This document shows, piece after piece, positions 8,205 to 16,005 of a stretch of 33,867 nucleotides of DNA. The position numbers were made by a program, and so were the translations under genes. The stretch spans positions 1 through 33,867 of the forward strand of contig JAQSWQ010000051.1 in assembly GCA_029266525.1 (NCBI GenBank), written 5' to 3'. The notes below the pieces were generated by a model. That model ran no database searches and was not told the origin of the DNA. It was given only the letters and a program-made list of their open reading frames with translations. Every line of letters starts with the position of its first letter. The stretch's first letter is position 1. This stretch comes from Microvirga sp. (GTDB lineage: Bacteria; Pseudomonadota; Alphaproteobacteria; Rhizobiales; Beijerinckiaceae).

Positions 8205-8744
8205 TCAGGCGGGCGGTCGGCGCAGGCTCAGGCACCACGGATTGAAGTTCTGCCCCGGCCGACGAATGACCGCGGCGCGGGCGTTGATGAGGCGACGGGC
8301 GACGCTTTGACCGTCGACCGTGACGCGGGCGAGACGGTCGCCCAGCGCATTCAAGGAGCCGGTCGGGGCGATGCGGATCTCGCCGCGCGACAGGATGCGG
8401 CGCAGCGCGGCGCGGGACTGGCGGCCGCGCAGGCGCTCGTAGACGCACTGCCCGCCCCGCGGACGCGGCGCGCGCACCCCGAACACCTGGTAGCGCTCGT
8501 TGCCGACCCGAAAGCGCGAGCCGGACAGGATTGTAACGTCGCGAGGGCGCACGACCCGCACCTCGCCGGCCGGCGCGGGCGCCGCCTGCGGCTGGACCGA
8601 GCCTGGCCCGGAAGTGGGGCCTGGCGCCTGCGCGAGCGCAAACGAACTCGCCGAGGCGGCGACGGCTGCCGCGACAATCACGCTCACGAGGTTCAAGCGG
8701 CGCAAGGCTCGGTTCCCATCCGATCGGAATAGCTGCCGTAACAT
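8205..8744 (-). CDS. Exported staphylococcal-nuclease-fold protein with lost catalytic residues
   Basis: The 179-residue product has a long basic N-region, a hydrophobic helix (residues 19-37) and a likely cut after FALAQA. Residues about 62-160 align with the thermonuclease (SNase) fold: VRVVRPRDVTILSGSRFRVGN, YQVFGVRAPRP, LARVTVDGQSVARRLINARAAV. In active nucleases the first block reads DGDT and here it is SGSR (74-77); the Arg-x7-Glu pair (R35 and E43 of the S. aureus enzyme) becomes Gln86 and Arg94; Asp40 becomes Arg91; and the second arginine appears to be Asp136. It is therefore probably not a calcium-dependent nuclease but a periplasmic binding or structural relative. The start is the ATG nearest the signal peptide; a TTG at LNLVS is an alternative. 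Confidence 0.7.
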   Translation of the reverse strand: MLRQLFRSDGNRALRRLNLVSVIVAAAVAASASSFALAQAPGPTSGPGSVQPQAAPAPAGEVRVVRPRDVTILSGSRFRVGNERYQVFGVRAPRPRGGQCVYERLRGRQSRAALRRILSRGEIRIAPTGSLNALGDRLARVTVDGQSVARRLINARAAVIRRPGQNFNPWCLSLRRPPA

Positions 8745-8838
8745 AGGGGGCAGCCCGGGCCGTGCAACGACACAAGCTCGCGACGCCGCGGAGGCAGGAT
8801 GAGCCGCACCGTTCACGGTCTTGTTCCCGAGCGCGCGA

Positions 8839-8866
8839 TTGCGCTCTGGTTGGCGCCCGTTATGCT
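8839..8866 (+). promoter_or_regulatory. Possible promoter of the Mo-hydroxylase/sox gene block
   Basis: TTGCGC (8839-8844) and TATGCT (8861-8866) are separated by 16 bases in the divergent gap between the nuclease-fold gene and the 2Fe-2S subunit gene. The -10 matches four of six consensus bases, the -35 three of six. Transcription would start about 40 bases before the ATG at 8911. No operator-like repeat is evident. Confidence 0.35.
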
Positions 8867-8910
8867 CCATGCATTGCGAAACCACCGCGGGAGGCGGGAG
8901 GGAGGAACAG

Positions 8911-9360
8911 ATGGCGCGTCTGACCGTCAACGGACAAACCCACAACATCGATGTCGAGCCCGATACCCCGCTGCTGTGGGCGATCCGCGAGAATGTCGGC
9001 CTGACCGGCACGAAATACGGCTGCGGCATCGCGCAGTGCGGAGCCTGCACGGTCCATATCGACGGGGAGCCGGTGCGCTCCTGCTCGATCCCGGTCAGCG
9101 CTGCCGAGGGCAAGCAGATCACCACCATCGAGGGGCTCGCTCAGAACGGCGTCCTGCACAAGGTCCAGCAGGCCTGGATCGACCACGAGGTGCCGCAATG
9201 CGGCTATTGCCAAGCCGGCATGATCATGGCCGTCGCGGCGCTCTTGAAGCAGAAGCCCCGGCCGACCGACGCCGAAATCAATAGCGAGATCACCAATATC
9301 TGCCGGTGCGGCACCTTCCAGCAGGTGCGCGAGGCGATCCACGCCGTGGCCAACGCGTGA
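8911..9360 (+). CDS. 2Fe-2S subunit of a molybdenum hydroxylase (IorA-like)
   Basis: The 149-residue protein is the small electron-transfer subunit of a xanthine-oxidase-family hydroxylase of the isoquinoline 1-oxidoreductase type. It carries a plant-type cluster motif (Cys38, 43, 46 and 58) in the N-terminal half and the second cluster motif (Cys97, 100, 131, 133; CGYC and CRC) in the helical C-terminal half. Electrons pass from the molybdenum centre through these two clusters. There is no signal peptide, so it would ride out with the Tat-exported partner. The ATG follows GGGAGGGAGGAACAG, a strong ribosome site. It is the first gene of a plus-strand block, 14 bases before the large subunit. 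Confidence 0.93.
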   Translation: MARLTVNGQTHNIDVEPDTPLLWAIRENVGLTGTKYGCGIAQCGACTVHIDGEPVRSCSIPVSAAEGKQITTIEGLAQNGVLHKVQQAWIDHEVPQCGYCQAGMIMAVAALLKQKPRPTDAEINSEITNICRCGTFQQVREAIHAVANA

Positions 9361-9374
9361 TCCGGGGGGCAGCC

Positions 9375-11570
9375 ATGAACATGATTCCGCAAATCGATCG
9401 CCGCTCCTTCGTTCTCGGCACCACAGCCGTCGGCGGAGGGTTCGCGTTCGGCCTCAACCTGCCTTTCGGCGGCCCCGAGGTGGTGCGTGCCCAGGACGGC
9501 TCGCCCGAGGTCAACGCCTGGGTCGTGATCCGGCCCGACGACACCGTCGTCATCCGCATTGCCCGCTCCGAGATGGGGCAGGGCACGCTCACGGGCCTTT
9601 GCCAGCTCGTCGCCGAGGAACTCGAATGCGACTGGTCGAAGGTCACCTGGGAATACCCGACGCCGGGCCAGAACGTGGCGCGCAAGCGCGTTTGGCAGAG
9701 TTTCTCGACCGGCGGCAGCCGCGGCATCCGCGAGTCGCACGAATATGTGCGCAAGGGCGGCGCCATGGCGCGCGAGATGCTGCTGCAGGCGGCGGCCAAC
9801 CAATGGGATGTGCCGGCCTCGGAGTGCATCGTCGACAAGGGCGTCATCACGCACAAGACGTCGAACCGGAGCACGAGCTACGGCAAGGTCGCCGAGGCCG
9901 CGGCGAAGCTCGAGCCGCCAAAGGATGTGAAGCTCAAGGATCCGAAGGACTGGAAGATCGCCGGCAAGTCGATGAAGCGCCTCGACACCCCGGACAAGGT
10001 CACGGGGAAGCAGGTCTACGGCTTCGACCTCAAGCTCCCCGGCATGGTCAACGCCGCGGTGAAGGAATGCCCTGTGTTCGGCGGCAAGGTGAAGAGCTTC
10101 GATGCCGCCAAGGTCAGCGGCATGCCTGGCGTGAAGAAAGTGATGAAGGTCGGCGAGACCGGCGTCGCGGTCGTGGCCGACACCTGGTGGCATGCCAAGA
10201 CCGCCCTCGATGCGCTCCCGGTCACCTGGGATGAGGGTGAACACGCCAAGGTCTCGAGCGACTCGATCGCGCAATGGTTCAAGGAGGGGCTCGACGCCGA
10301 GCAGGCCTTCGTCGGCAACCAGAACGGCGACGCCAAGGGCGCGATCGCATCGGCCGCGAGGAAGGTCGAGGCGGTCTACTTCTACCCGTACCAGAACCAT
10401 GCGCCGATGGAGCCGATGAATGCCACGGCGCGCTACACCCCCGACAAATGCGAAGTGTGGGTTCCCTCGCAGGACGGCGAGGCCTCCTTCGCGGCGGTGC
10501 TCGCGGCCTCCGGCCTGCCGGCCGACAAGTGCGAGGTCTACAAGATCCATCTCGGCGGCGGCTTCGGCCGGCGCGGCGCATTCCAGGACTACGTTCATCA
10601 GGCGGTGCTGATCGCGAAGGAGATGCCCGGCACGCCGGTCAAGCTCCTGTGGTCGCGCGAGGAGGACATGGTGCAGGGCCGCTACCACCCGGCCATGCAG
10701 TGCAAGCTCGTCGGCGCCTTCGACAAGGACAACAACCTGACCGGGCTGCACATGCGGCTGTCCGGCCAGTCGATCCTCGCGACGGTGCGCCCGCAGATCG
10801 TCGAGCAGCAGAAGGGGCGCGATCCGCTCGTGTTCCAGGGCGTCGCCGATTCCGGCGAGCACGCCTTCGGCTACACGATCCCGAACCTCCTCATCGACCA
10901 CTCGATGCGCAACCCGCACGTCCCGCCGGGCTTCTGGCGCGGCGTGAACGTGAACCAGAACTGCATCTTCCTCGAGTGCTTCATGGACGAGCTTGCCCAG
11001 GCGGCGGGTCAGGACGAGCTCGAGTTCCGGCGCAAGTTCCTGGCCAAGCACCCGCGCAACCGGGGCGTGCTGGAGGCGGTTGCCGAGAAGGTCGGCTGGG
11101 GCAAGCCCGCCCCGCAGGGCGTCCATCGCGGCCTTGCCCATATGAAGGCCTTCGGCGCCTATGTGGCGGCGGCCGCCGAGGTCTCGGTCGAGGACAACGG
11201 CAACAAGATCAAGATCCACCGCATCGTCGCGGCGACCGACCCGGGCTACGTCGTCAACCCGGCGCAGGTCGACCGGCAGGTCGCAGGGTCTTTCGTCTAC
11301 GGCCTGTCGGGCCTTTTCCTGCAGGAATGCACGGTGAAGGACGGGCGCATCGAGCAGACCAACTTCGACAGCTACGACTCAATGCGCATCGCGCACATGC
11401 CGAAGGTCGAGTCGATCCTGATGCCGACCGGCGGCACGGAGCCGTGGGGCGGCGTCGGCGAGCCGACGATCTGCGTCGCGGCCCCGGCGGTGCTCAACGC
11501 CTACTACAAGGCGACGGGTAAGCGCATCCGCTCCTTCCCGCTCAAGAACCACAACATCACCTTCGCCTGA
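9375..11570 (+). CDS. Molybdopterin-binding subunit of a two-component Mo hydroxylase (IorB-like)
   Basis: The 731-residue product opens with a twin-arginine signal (DRRSFVLG, residues 8-15), so the folded enzyme is exported with its small subunit. It has the a/b-hammerhead and cofactor domains of the xanthine dehydrogenase superfamily, in the circularly arranged IorB type. Visible motifs are GGGFGRRGAFQDYV for molybdopterin contact and GVGEPTICVAAPAV, with the base-catalytic glutamate near residue 696. There is no FAD subunit gene, which fits enzymes that pass electrons to cytochrome c or another periplasmic acceptor. A cytochrome c gene follows after 55 bases. Substrate is unknown: N-heteroaromatics and aldehydes are both handled by this family. 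Confidence 0.92.
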   Translation: MNMIPQIDRRSFVLGTTAVGGGFAFGLNLPFGGPEVVRAQDGSPEVNAWVVIRPDDTVVIRIARSEMGQGTLTGLCQLVAEELECDWSKVTWEYPTPGQNVARKRVWQSFSTGGSRGIRESHEYVRKGGAMAREMLLQAAANQWDVPASECIVDKGVITHKTSNRSTSYGKVAEAAAKLEPPKDVKLKDPKDWKIAGKSMKRLDTPDKVTGKQVYGFDLKLPGMVNAAVKECPVFGGKVKSFDAAKVSGMPGVKKVMKVGETGVAVVADTWWHAKTALDALPVTWDEGEHAKVSSDSIAQWFKEGLDAEQAFVGNQNGDAKGAIASAARKVEAVYFYPYQNHAPMEPMNATARYTPDKCEVWVPSQDGEASFAAVLAASGLPADKCEVYKIHLGGGFGRRGAFQDYVHQAVLIAKEMPGTPVKLLWSREEDMVQGRYHPAMQCKLVGAFDKDNNLTGLHMRLSGQSILATVRPQIVEQQKGRDPLVFQGVADSGEHAFGYTIPNLLIDHSMRNPHVPPGFWRGVNVNQNCIFLECFMDELAQAAGQDELEFRRKFLAKHPRNRGVLEAVAEKVGWGKPAPQGVHRGLAHMKAFGAYVAAAAEVSVEDNGNKIKIHRIVAATDPGYVVNPAQVDRQVAGSFVYGLSGLFLQECTVKDGRIEQTNFDSYDSMRIAHMPKVESILMPTGGTEPWGGVGEPTICVAAPAVLNAYYKATGKRIRSFPLKNHNITFA

Positions 11571-11625
11571 GACGAAACCGGGGCGGCGGGTCTTGCCCGC
11601 CGCTCCCCGACCCTGCCGGACCGTC

Positions 11626-11925
11626 ATGCGCGCCACGTCCTTCCCGGCGGCCGTTGCGGTCGTCCTCGCCTCGATCGCCTCGGAGGCTGCGGCCTCGCCG
11701 GTTGCGCCCGCCGGCGCCTCGTCCTGCACCGGCTGCCACGCCGCGAGCCCAGGCGTCGACACGCCCATCCCGCGTATCGCCGGGCGCAGCGCCGCCGAGA
11801 CCGTTGCGCAGATGCAGGGCTTCAAGACCGGGCAGCGCAAAGGCACGGTGATGGACCGGCTCGCCAAGGGTTACTCGGACGCCGAGATCCAAGCCATCGC
11901 CGAATGGTACGCCCAGCAGAAGTGA
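11626..11925 (+). CDS. Small monoheme cytochrome c, SoxE/FccA-like
   Basis: The 99-residue product has a signal peptide (to about residue 23) and one heme site CTGCH at 34-38, followed by PRIAGR and a C-terminal helix with the candidate axial methionine in GTVMDRLAKGYSD. The fold is class I cytochrome c, resembling the cytochrome subunit of flavocytochrome c sulfide dehydrogenase. It lies 16 bases before the flavoprotein gene, supporting a SoxE/FccA role as electron acceptor of SoxF. Because it also directly follows the Mo hydroxylase it could accept electrons from that enzyme instead, or from both. The ATG at 11626 fits the signal peptide; an upstream TTG at 11593 is possible. Confidence 0.85.
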   Translation: MRATSFPAAVAVVLASIASEAAASPVAPAGASSCTGCHAASPGVDTPIPRIAGRSAAETVAQMQGFKTGQRKGTVMDRLAKGYSDAEIQAIAEWYAQQK

Positions 11926-11941
11926 GCCGCGGGAGGTGGCG

Positions 11942-13210
11942 ATGAAAGCTCTAAGCCGCCGCGAGTTCCTGGCCTCGACCACGGTCGCCGCCGCGGTCGG
12001 CCTTTCGGCGCCTGCGCTCGCGCAAGGGGCGCCGCGCGTCGTCGTGGTCGGCGGCGGCTTCGGCGGCGCGAGCGCCGCGCGGGCTCTGAAGCAGGCGGAC
12101 CCGCGCATCGCGGTGACGCTCGTCGAGACGAGCCGCACCTTCACGGCCTGCCCCTTCAGCAATCTGGTCATCGGCGGTTTGCGCGAGCTATCGGCGCAGC
12201 AGTTCGGCTACGACAGGGTCGCTGCGGGCGGCGTCGAGGTCGTCTTCGCGACCGCGACCGGCGTCGATGCCCGAGCACGGCGGGTGACGCTCGACAGCGG
12301 CGCCGGGCTCGACTTCGACCGGCTCGTCCTCTCGCCGGGCATCGACATCCGCTGGAACGCGCTCCCCGGCTATGACGAGGCTGCCGCCGAGAAGATGCCG
12401 CATGCCTGGCGCGCCGGCCCGCAGACGGCGCTCCTGAGGCGCCAGCTCGAAGCCATGGAGGACGGAGGCGTCGTGGTCATGGCCGCGCCCGCCAATCCGT
12501 TTCGCTGCCCGCCCGGGCCGTACGAGCGCGCGAGCCTCATCGCGCATTATCTCAAGACGAAGAAGCCGAAATCGAAGCTCATCCTGCTCGACGCCAAGGA
12601 TCAGTTCTCGAAGCAGCGCCTGTTCCAGAACGCCTGGAAGGAGCTTTACCCCGATCATCTCGAGTGGGTCTCGCTCTCGAACGGCGGCAAGGTCACCGGC
12701 GTGGACGCGTCGACGATGACGCTCTCGACCGACTTCGGCAGCCACAAGGCGGCGGTCGCGAACGTCATCCCGCCGCAGAAGGCCGGGCGCATCGCCGAGG
12801 TCGCCGGCGTCGCCGACCAGACCGGCTGGTGCCCGATCGATCCGGTGACCTTCGAGTCGAAGCTCGTGCCGAACATCCATGTGCTCGGCGACGCCACCAT
12901 CGCCGGCGGCATGCCGAAATCCGCTTTCACGGCCAACGCGCAGGCGAAAATCTGCGCCGCTGCGACCGCCAAGCTCGTCGCCGGCGAGCAGCCGGAGCAG
13001 CCGAAGCTCATTAACACCTGTTACAGCGTGGCCGCTCCCGATTACGGCATCACGGTTGCCGGCGTGTACCAGCCGGTCAACGGTGTCCTGACCGAGGTGC
13101 AGGGCTCGGGCGGGGTCAGCCCGATCGACGCACCGCGCTCCGCCCGGGCCGAGGAGGCGCTCTATGCCGCCGGGTGGTTCAACACCATCACCGGCGAGGT
13201 CTTCGGTTGA
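11942..13210 (+). CDS. soxF: Sulfide dehydrogenase flavoprotein SoxF/FccB
   Basis: This 422-residue FAD protein is the flavoprotein of flavocytochrome c sulfide dehydrogenase, oxidising sulfide in the periplasm and passing electrons to a cytochrome c partner. A twin-arginine signal (SRREFLAS, residues 5-12) is followed by the dinucleotide fold VVVVGGGFGGASAAR (33-47). Candidate redox cysteines are Cys70 in TACPFSNL and Cys360 in NTCYSVAAPDYG; Cys189 lies in CPPGPYERASL, a family hallmark. The C-terminal FCSD domain ends in AGWFNTITGEVFG. The start ATG follows GGGAGG by five bases. Its stop overlaps the probable TTG start of soxX, so translation is likely coupled. Confidence 0.93.
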   Translation: MKALSRREFLASTTVAAAVGLSAPALAQGAPRVVVVGGGFGGASAARALKQADPRIAVTLVETSRTFTACPFSNLVIGGLRELSAQQFGYDRVAAGGVEVVFATATGVDARARRVTLDSGAGLDFDRLVLSPGIDIRWNALPGYDEAAAEKMPHAWRAGPQTALLRRQLEAMEDGGVVVMAAPANPFRCPPGPYERASLIAHYLKTKKPKSKLILLDAKDQFSKQRLFQNAWKELYPDHLEWVSLSNGGKVTGVDASTMTLSTDFGSHKAAVANVIPPQKAGRIAEVAGVADQTGWCPIDPVTFESKLVPNIHVLGDATIAGGMPKSAFTANAQAKICAAATAKLVAGEQPEQPKLINTCYSVAAPDYGITVAGVYQPVNGVLTEVQGSGGVSPIDAPRSARAEEALYAAGWFNTITGEVFG

Positions 13211-13668
13211 GGGTTGGAGCGTGGGTGGGCTCGGCGCTGCTGGCCGGGGCCTTGGCGGGAGCGGCGGGTCAAAGCCTTGCCCAAGAGCCGCTTCGATCCT
13301 TCACGATCGTGGGCGACGCGATCCCGGAGCCGGTCACGGGCCAGAGGGGCGATCCGGCCCGCGGTCGCGCGATCGTGACGAACCGCCAGGTCGGCTTGTG
13401 CCTCCTCTGCCATTCCGGGCCGTTTCCGGAGGAGCGGCTGCAGGGCTCGCTGGCGCCGGACCTTGCCGGCGCGGGCGGGCGCTGGTCGGAGGGGCAGCTG
13501 CGCCTGCGCATCGTCGATTCGAGTCGGCTCAACCCGGACACGATCATGCCGCCTTATTATCGGACCGAAGGGCTTCACCGGGTTGCCGCGAACTTCCGCG
13601 GCAAGCCGGTGTTGACGGCAGAGCAGATCGAGGACGTGGTGGCGTTTCTCACGACGCTGCGGGATTGA
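13207..13668 (+). CDS. soxX: Sulfur-oxidation monoheme cytochrome SoxX
   Basis: The 153-residue product has a signal peptide ending near LAQ (residue 26) and one heme site CLLCH (65-69), with the probable axial methionine at 114 in IMPPYYR. SoxX pairs with SoxA to join thiosulfate to the SoxY cysteine as a disulfide in the periplasm. LTAEQIEDVVAFLTTL at the C terminus is the usual terminal helix. I place the start at TTG 13207, inside the TTGA overlap with the soxF stop, because GAGGT sits six bases upstream; the open frame reaches a GTG at 13174 that would destroy the signal peptide. Confidence 0.9.
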   Translation: MRVGAWVGSALLAGALAGAAGQSLAQEPLRSFTIVGDAIPEPVTGQRGDPARGRAIVTNRQVGLCLLCHSGPFPEERLQGSLAPDLAGAGGRWSEGQLRLRIVDSSRLNPDTIMPPYYRTEGLHRVAANFRGKPVLTAEQIEDVVAFLTTLRD

Positions 13669-13672
13669 GGCG

Positions 13673-14146
13673 ATGACGACGCAGGAAGGCCTTTCTCGAC
13701 GCGACATGCTGAAGGCGGGCGCGACGCTGACGCTCGGCAGCGTGGGGCTCGCGATCGCGCGTCCCAGCCAAGCGATGCCGGCAACCATGAAGGAGGCGAT
13801 CGCCGAGGTGACCGGCCTCGCCGAGATCAAGCGCGGCCGGGTCAAGCTCGACATTCCCCCGCTCGTCGAGAACGGCAACACCGTGCCCTGCACGGTCTCG
13901 GTCGAAAGCCCGATGACGGCGGAGGATCACGTCAAGGCGATCCACGTATTCAGCGAGAAGAACCCGCAGCCGAACGTCATCAGCGTGCATCTCGGCCCCC
14001 GGGCCGGCCGTGCCGTCGTCTCGACCCGCATCCGGCTCGCTGACACCCAGACCGTTATGGCCATCGCCGAGATGTCCGACGGCTCGTTCTGGTCGGACCG
14101 GCTCGACGTCCTCATCACGCTCGGTGCCTGCCTGGAGGATTCGTGA
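13673..14146 (+). CDS. soxY: Thiosulfate-oxidation carrier SoxY with variant C terminus
   Basis: The 157-residue protein has a twin-arginine signal (SRRDMLKAG, residues 8-16) and the SoxY beta-sandwich. SoxY carries sulfur intermediates covalently on a C-terminal cysteine and is exported bound to SoxZ. In well-studied SoxY the tail is GGCGG; here it is TLGACLEDS, with the cysteine at 153, followed by four residues including two acids. A second cysteine (73) lies in NTVPCTVSVESP. The family assignment is firm from the fold blocks HVKAIHVFSEKNPQP and the position next to soxZ. Whether the altered tail still swings into SoxAX and SoxB sites is not clear from sequence. Confidence 0.9.
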   Translation: MTTQEGLSRRDMLKAGATLTLGSVGLAIARPSQAMPATMKEAIAEVTGLAEIKRGRVKLDIPPLVENGNTVPCTVSVESPMTAEDHVKAIHVFSEKNPQPNVISVHLGPRAGRAVVSTRIRLADTQTVMAIAEMSDGSFWSDRLDVLITLGACLEDS

Positions 14147-14466
14147 TGGCCCGCCCGCTGATCAATGTGCCGGCGACGGCGAAGCGCGGCGAGGTCGTCG
14201 CGATCCGGACGCTGATCTCGCATCCGATGGAGAGCGGCTTTCGCCACACCAGCACCGGCGAGCGCATCGCGCGCGACATCGTCACGGGCTTTGTCGCGAC
14301 CTATAACGGCGAGGAGATCTTCCGGGCGACACTGTTCCCGGCAATCGCCGCAAATCCCTTCATCACCTTCCACACCGTCGCCACCGAGAGCGGCACCATC
14401 GAGTTCCGCTGGACCGGCGACAACGGCTATTCGGCGAACGAGCAGGCGAAGATCACGGTAGTATGA
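14146..14466 (+). CDS. soxZ: Thiosulfate-oxidation carrier partner SoxZ
   Basis: The 106-residue product MARPLINVPATAKRGEVV... is SoxZ, an all-beta partner that forms the SoxYZ carrier in the periplasm. It has no signal peptide and is exported with SoxY through Tat. Typical blocks are IRTLISHPMESGFR and the end FRWTGDNGYSANEQAKITV. The ATG overlaps the soxY stop by one base (TGATG) and GGAGGA lies seven bases upstream; a GTG one codon earlier is an alternative. The stop overlaps the soxA start. Confidence 0.95.
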   Translation: MARPLINVPATAKRGEVVAIRTLISHPMESGFRHTSTGERIARDIVTGFVATYNGEEIFRATLFPAIAANPFITFHTVATESGTIEFRWTGDNGYSANEQAKITVV

Positions 14467-15263
14467 GGGAGGGTGTCATTTCGCGCCGGGCGGCGCGGCT
14501 CCTGCTTGCCGCATGCATCGCGCTCGGCGCCCTCCCCCCCTCCTCCCAGGCGGAAATCCCGGCCGCGGAGCGGCGCTCGAGCTACGAGCTGATGAGCGCC
14601 GAGACCAAGGCCATGCAGGACGAGGATTCCGCCAACCCGGGCATGCTCTGGGTGCTCGACGGCGAGGCCTTGTGGAACCGCAGGGCGGGGGAGGCCGACC
14701 GGTCCTGCGCCGACTGCCATGACGCGGCGCCGCAGAGCATGCGGGGCGTTGCGGCCCGCTACCCCGCCTTCGACGAGAAGCGCGGCACGGCCGTCGATCT
14801 GCAGGGTCGCATCAATCTCTGCCGCACCGAGCAGCAGAAGGCGCCGCCGCTCGCCTTCGAGCGCCAGGAGCTTCTCGCGCTCACGACCTATGTCGGCCGG
14901 CAGTCGCGCGGGCTGCCGATTGACGCAAGCGATCCGCGGCTCGACCCCGCGGTCGAGACCGGACGCGAGATCTTCACGCGTCGCCAGGGCCAGCTCAACC
15001 TCGCCTGCGCGCAATGCCACGACGACAATTGGGGCCAGAAGCTCGCGGGCATCGTCATGCCGCAGGCCCACCCGACCGGCTATCCGCTCTACCGTCTCGA
15101 ATGGCAGACGCTCGGCTCGCTGCAGCGGCGCCTGCGCAATTGCCTCATCGGCATGCGCGCCGAGCCCTATGGCTACGGCTCGGCTGAATATGTCGCGATC
15201 GAGGCGTTCCTGATGCGCCGCGCCCATGGCATGCCGATCGAGACGCCCGCCGTCCGGCCGTGA
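14463..15263 (+). CDS. soxA: Diheme cytochrome SoxA, L-cysteine S-thiosulfotransferase subunit
   Basis: The 266-residue product has a signal peptide to about residue 30 and two heme sites, CADCH (82-86) and CAQCH (182-186), so it is the diheme form. Cys120 in INLCR is the likely axial ligand of the first heme. Cys227 in RNCLIGMRAEPY is the active-site cysteine that carries the persulfide and ligates the catalytic heme. SoxAX forms the sulfur-carrier disulfide on SoxY. The start overlaps the soxZ stop (ATGA), and its own stop overlaps a GTG that is probably the original start of the methyltransferase. SoxB usually follows soxA in complete clusters but is not here. Confidence 0.95.
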   Translation: MREGVISRRAARLLLAACIALGALPPSSQAEIPAAERRSSYELMSAETKAMQDEDSANPGMLWVLDGEALWNRRAGEADRSCADCHDAAPQSMRGVAARYPAFDEKRGTAVDLQGRINLCRTEQQKAPPLAFERQELLALTTYVGRQSRGLPIDASDPRLDPAVETGREIFTRRQGQLNLACAQCHDDNWGQKLAGIVMPQAHPTGYPLYRLEWQTLGSLQRRLRNCLIGMRAEPYGYGSAEYVAIEAFLMRRAHGMPIETPAVRP

Positions 15264-16005
15264 GCGCCTTCAAGACCATTTCTCCGCGGCGTCGGCGGAT
15301 TACGCCGTCTATCGCCCGACCTATCCGTCGGCGCTCGTCGACTTCCTCGCCGAGGTCTCGCCCGCCACCGAGCTCGCGCTCGATTGCGGCTGCGGCAACG
15401 GCCAGCTCTCGGTGCTGCTGGCGGCGCGCTTCACTCGCGTGATCGCGACCGACGCAAGCGCAAAGCAGATTGCGAGTGCGCAGCCACATCCCAGTGTCGA
15501 GTACCGGGTTGCTCCGGCCGAGGCGAGCGGGATGCCGGACGGATCGGCCGATCTCGTCGTTGCGGCGCAGGCGGCGCACTGGTTCGACCTGCCGGCCTTC
15601 TACGCCGAGGCGCGGCGGGTTGCGTGCGAGCATGGGGTCGTGGCGCTCGTCACCTACGGGGTGATCGAGATGGAAGAGCCGGTCCACGCCGTCCTCCGGC
15701 ACTTCTACCGCGAGGTCGTCGGGCCCTATTGGCCGGCGGAGCGGCGCCATGTCGAGGACGGCTACCGCTCGCTCGACTTTCCCTTCGAGGAGTTCGCCCC
15801 CCCGCCGCTCGCGATCGAGGTCGCGTGGAGCTTTCCCGAGCTCGCCGGCTACGTCGAGACCTGGTCCGCCGTCCGGGCCGCCGAGAAGGCGCTCGGCCGC
15901 GAGCCGATCGAGCGCTTCCGGCGGGAGCTTGCGGAGGCGTGGGGTGACCCGCAGCTGCGGCGATCGGTACAGTTCCCGCTCTCCCTCAGGGTGGGGCGGG
16001 TTTAG
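15226..16005 (+). CDS. Class I SAM-dependent methyltransferase with apparent frameshift at its start
   Basis: The frame encodes a Rossmann methyltransferase: motif I is LDCGCGNGQLSVLLA, followed by VIATDASAKQI, LVVAAQAAHWFD and the family C terminus FPLSLRVGRV. The substrate is unknown. Relatives begin with a short MxxFKDHFS segment. Here a GTG at 15260, overlapping the soxA stop as GTGA, gives SAFK in a different frame, and DHFSAASADY continues in the main frame; restoring one G after AAG at 15274 would join them. I therefore think the ancestral start is 15260 and one base is missing. In the sequence as given, the only in-frame start is the ATG at 15226 inside soxA, which lacks a ribosome site. 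The end is convergent with the damaged toxin gene. Confidence 0.75.
   Translation: MACRSRRPPSGRERLQDHFSAASADYAVYRPTYPSALVDFLAEVSPATELALDCGCGNGQLSVLLAARFTRVIATDASAKQIASAQPHPSVEYRVAPAEASGMPDGSADLVVAAQAAHWFDLPAFYAEARRVACEHGVVALVTYGVIEMEEPVHAVLRHFYREVVGPYWPAERRHVEDGYRSLDFPFEEFAPPPLAIEVAWSFPELAGYVETWSAVRAAEKALGREPIERFRRELAEAWGDPQLRRSVQFPLSLRVGRV

Noticed and set aside
9204-11219. 671-codon open frame on the minus strand opposite the Mo hydroxylase
   Set aside because: It is antisense to a gene with clear cofactor motifs, is rich in Arg/His/Asp/Leu as expected from reversed GC-rich codons, and has no recognisable domain.
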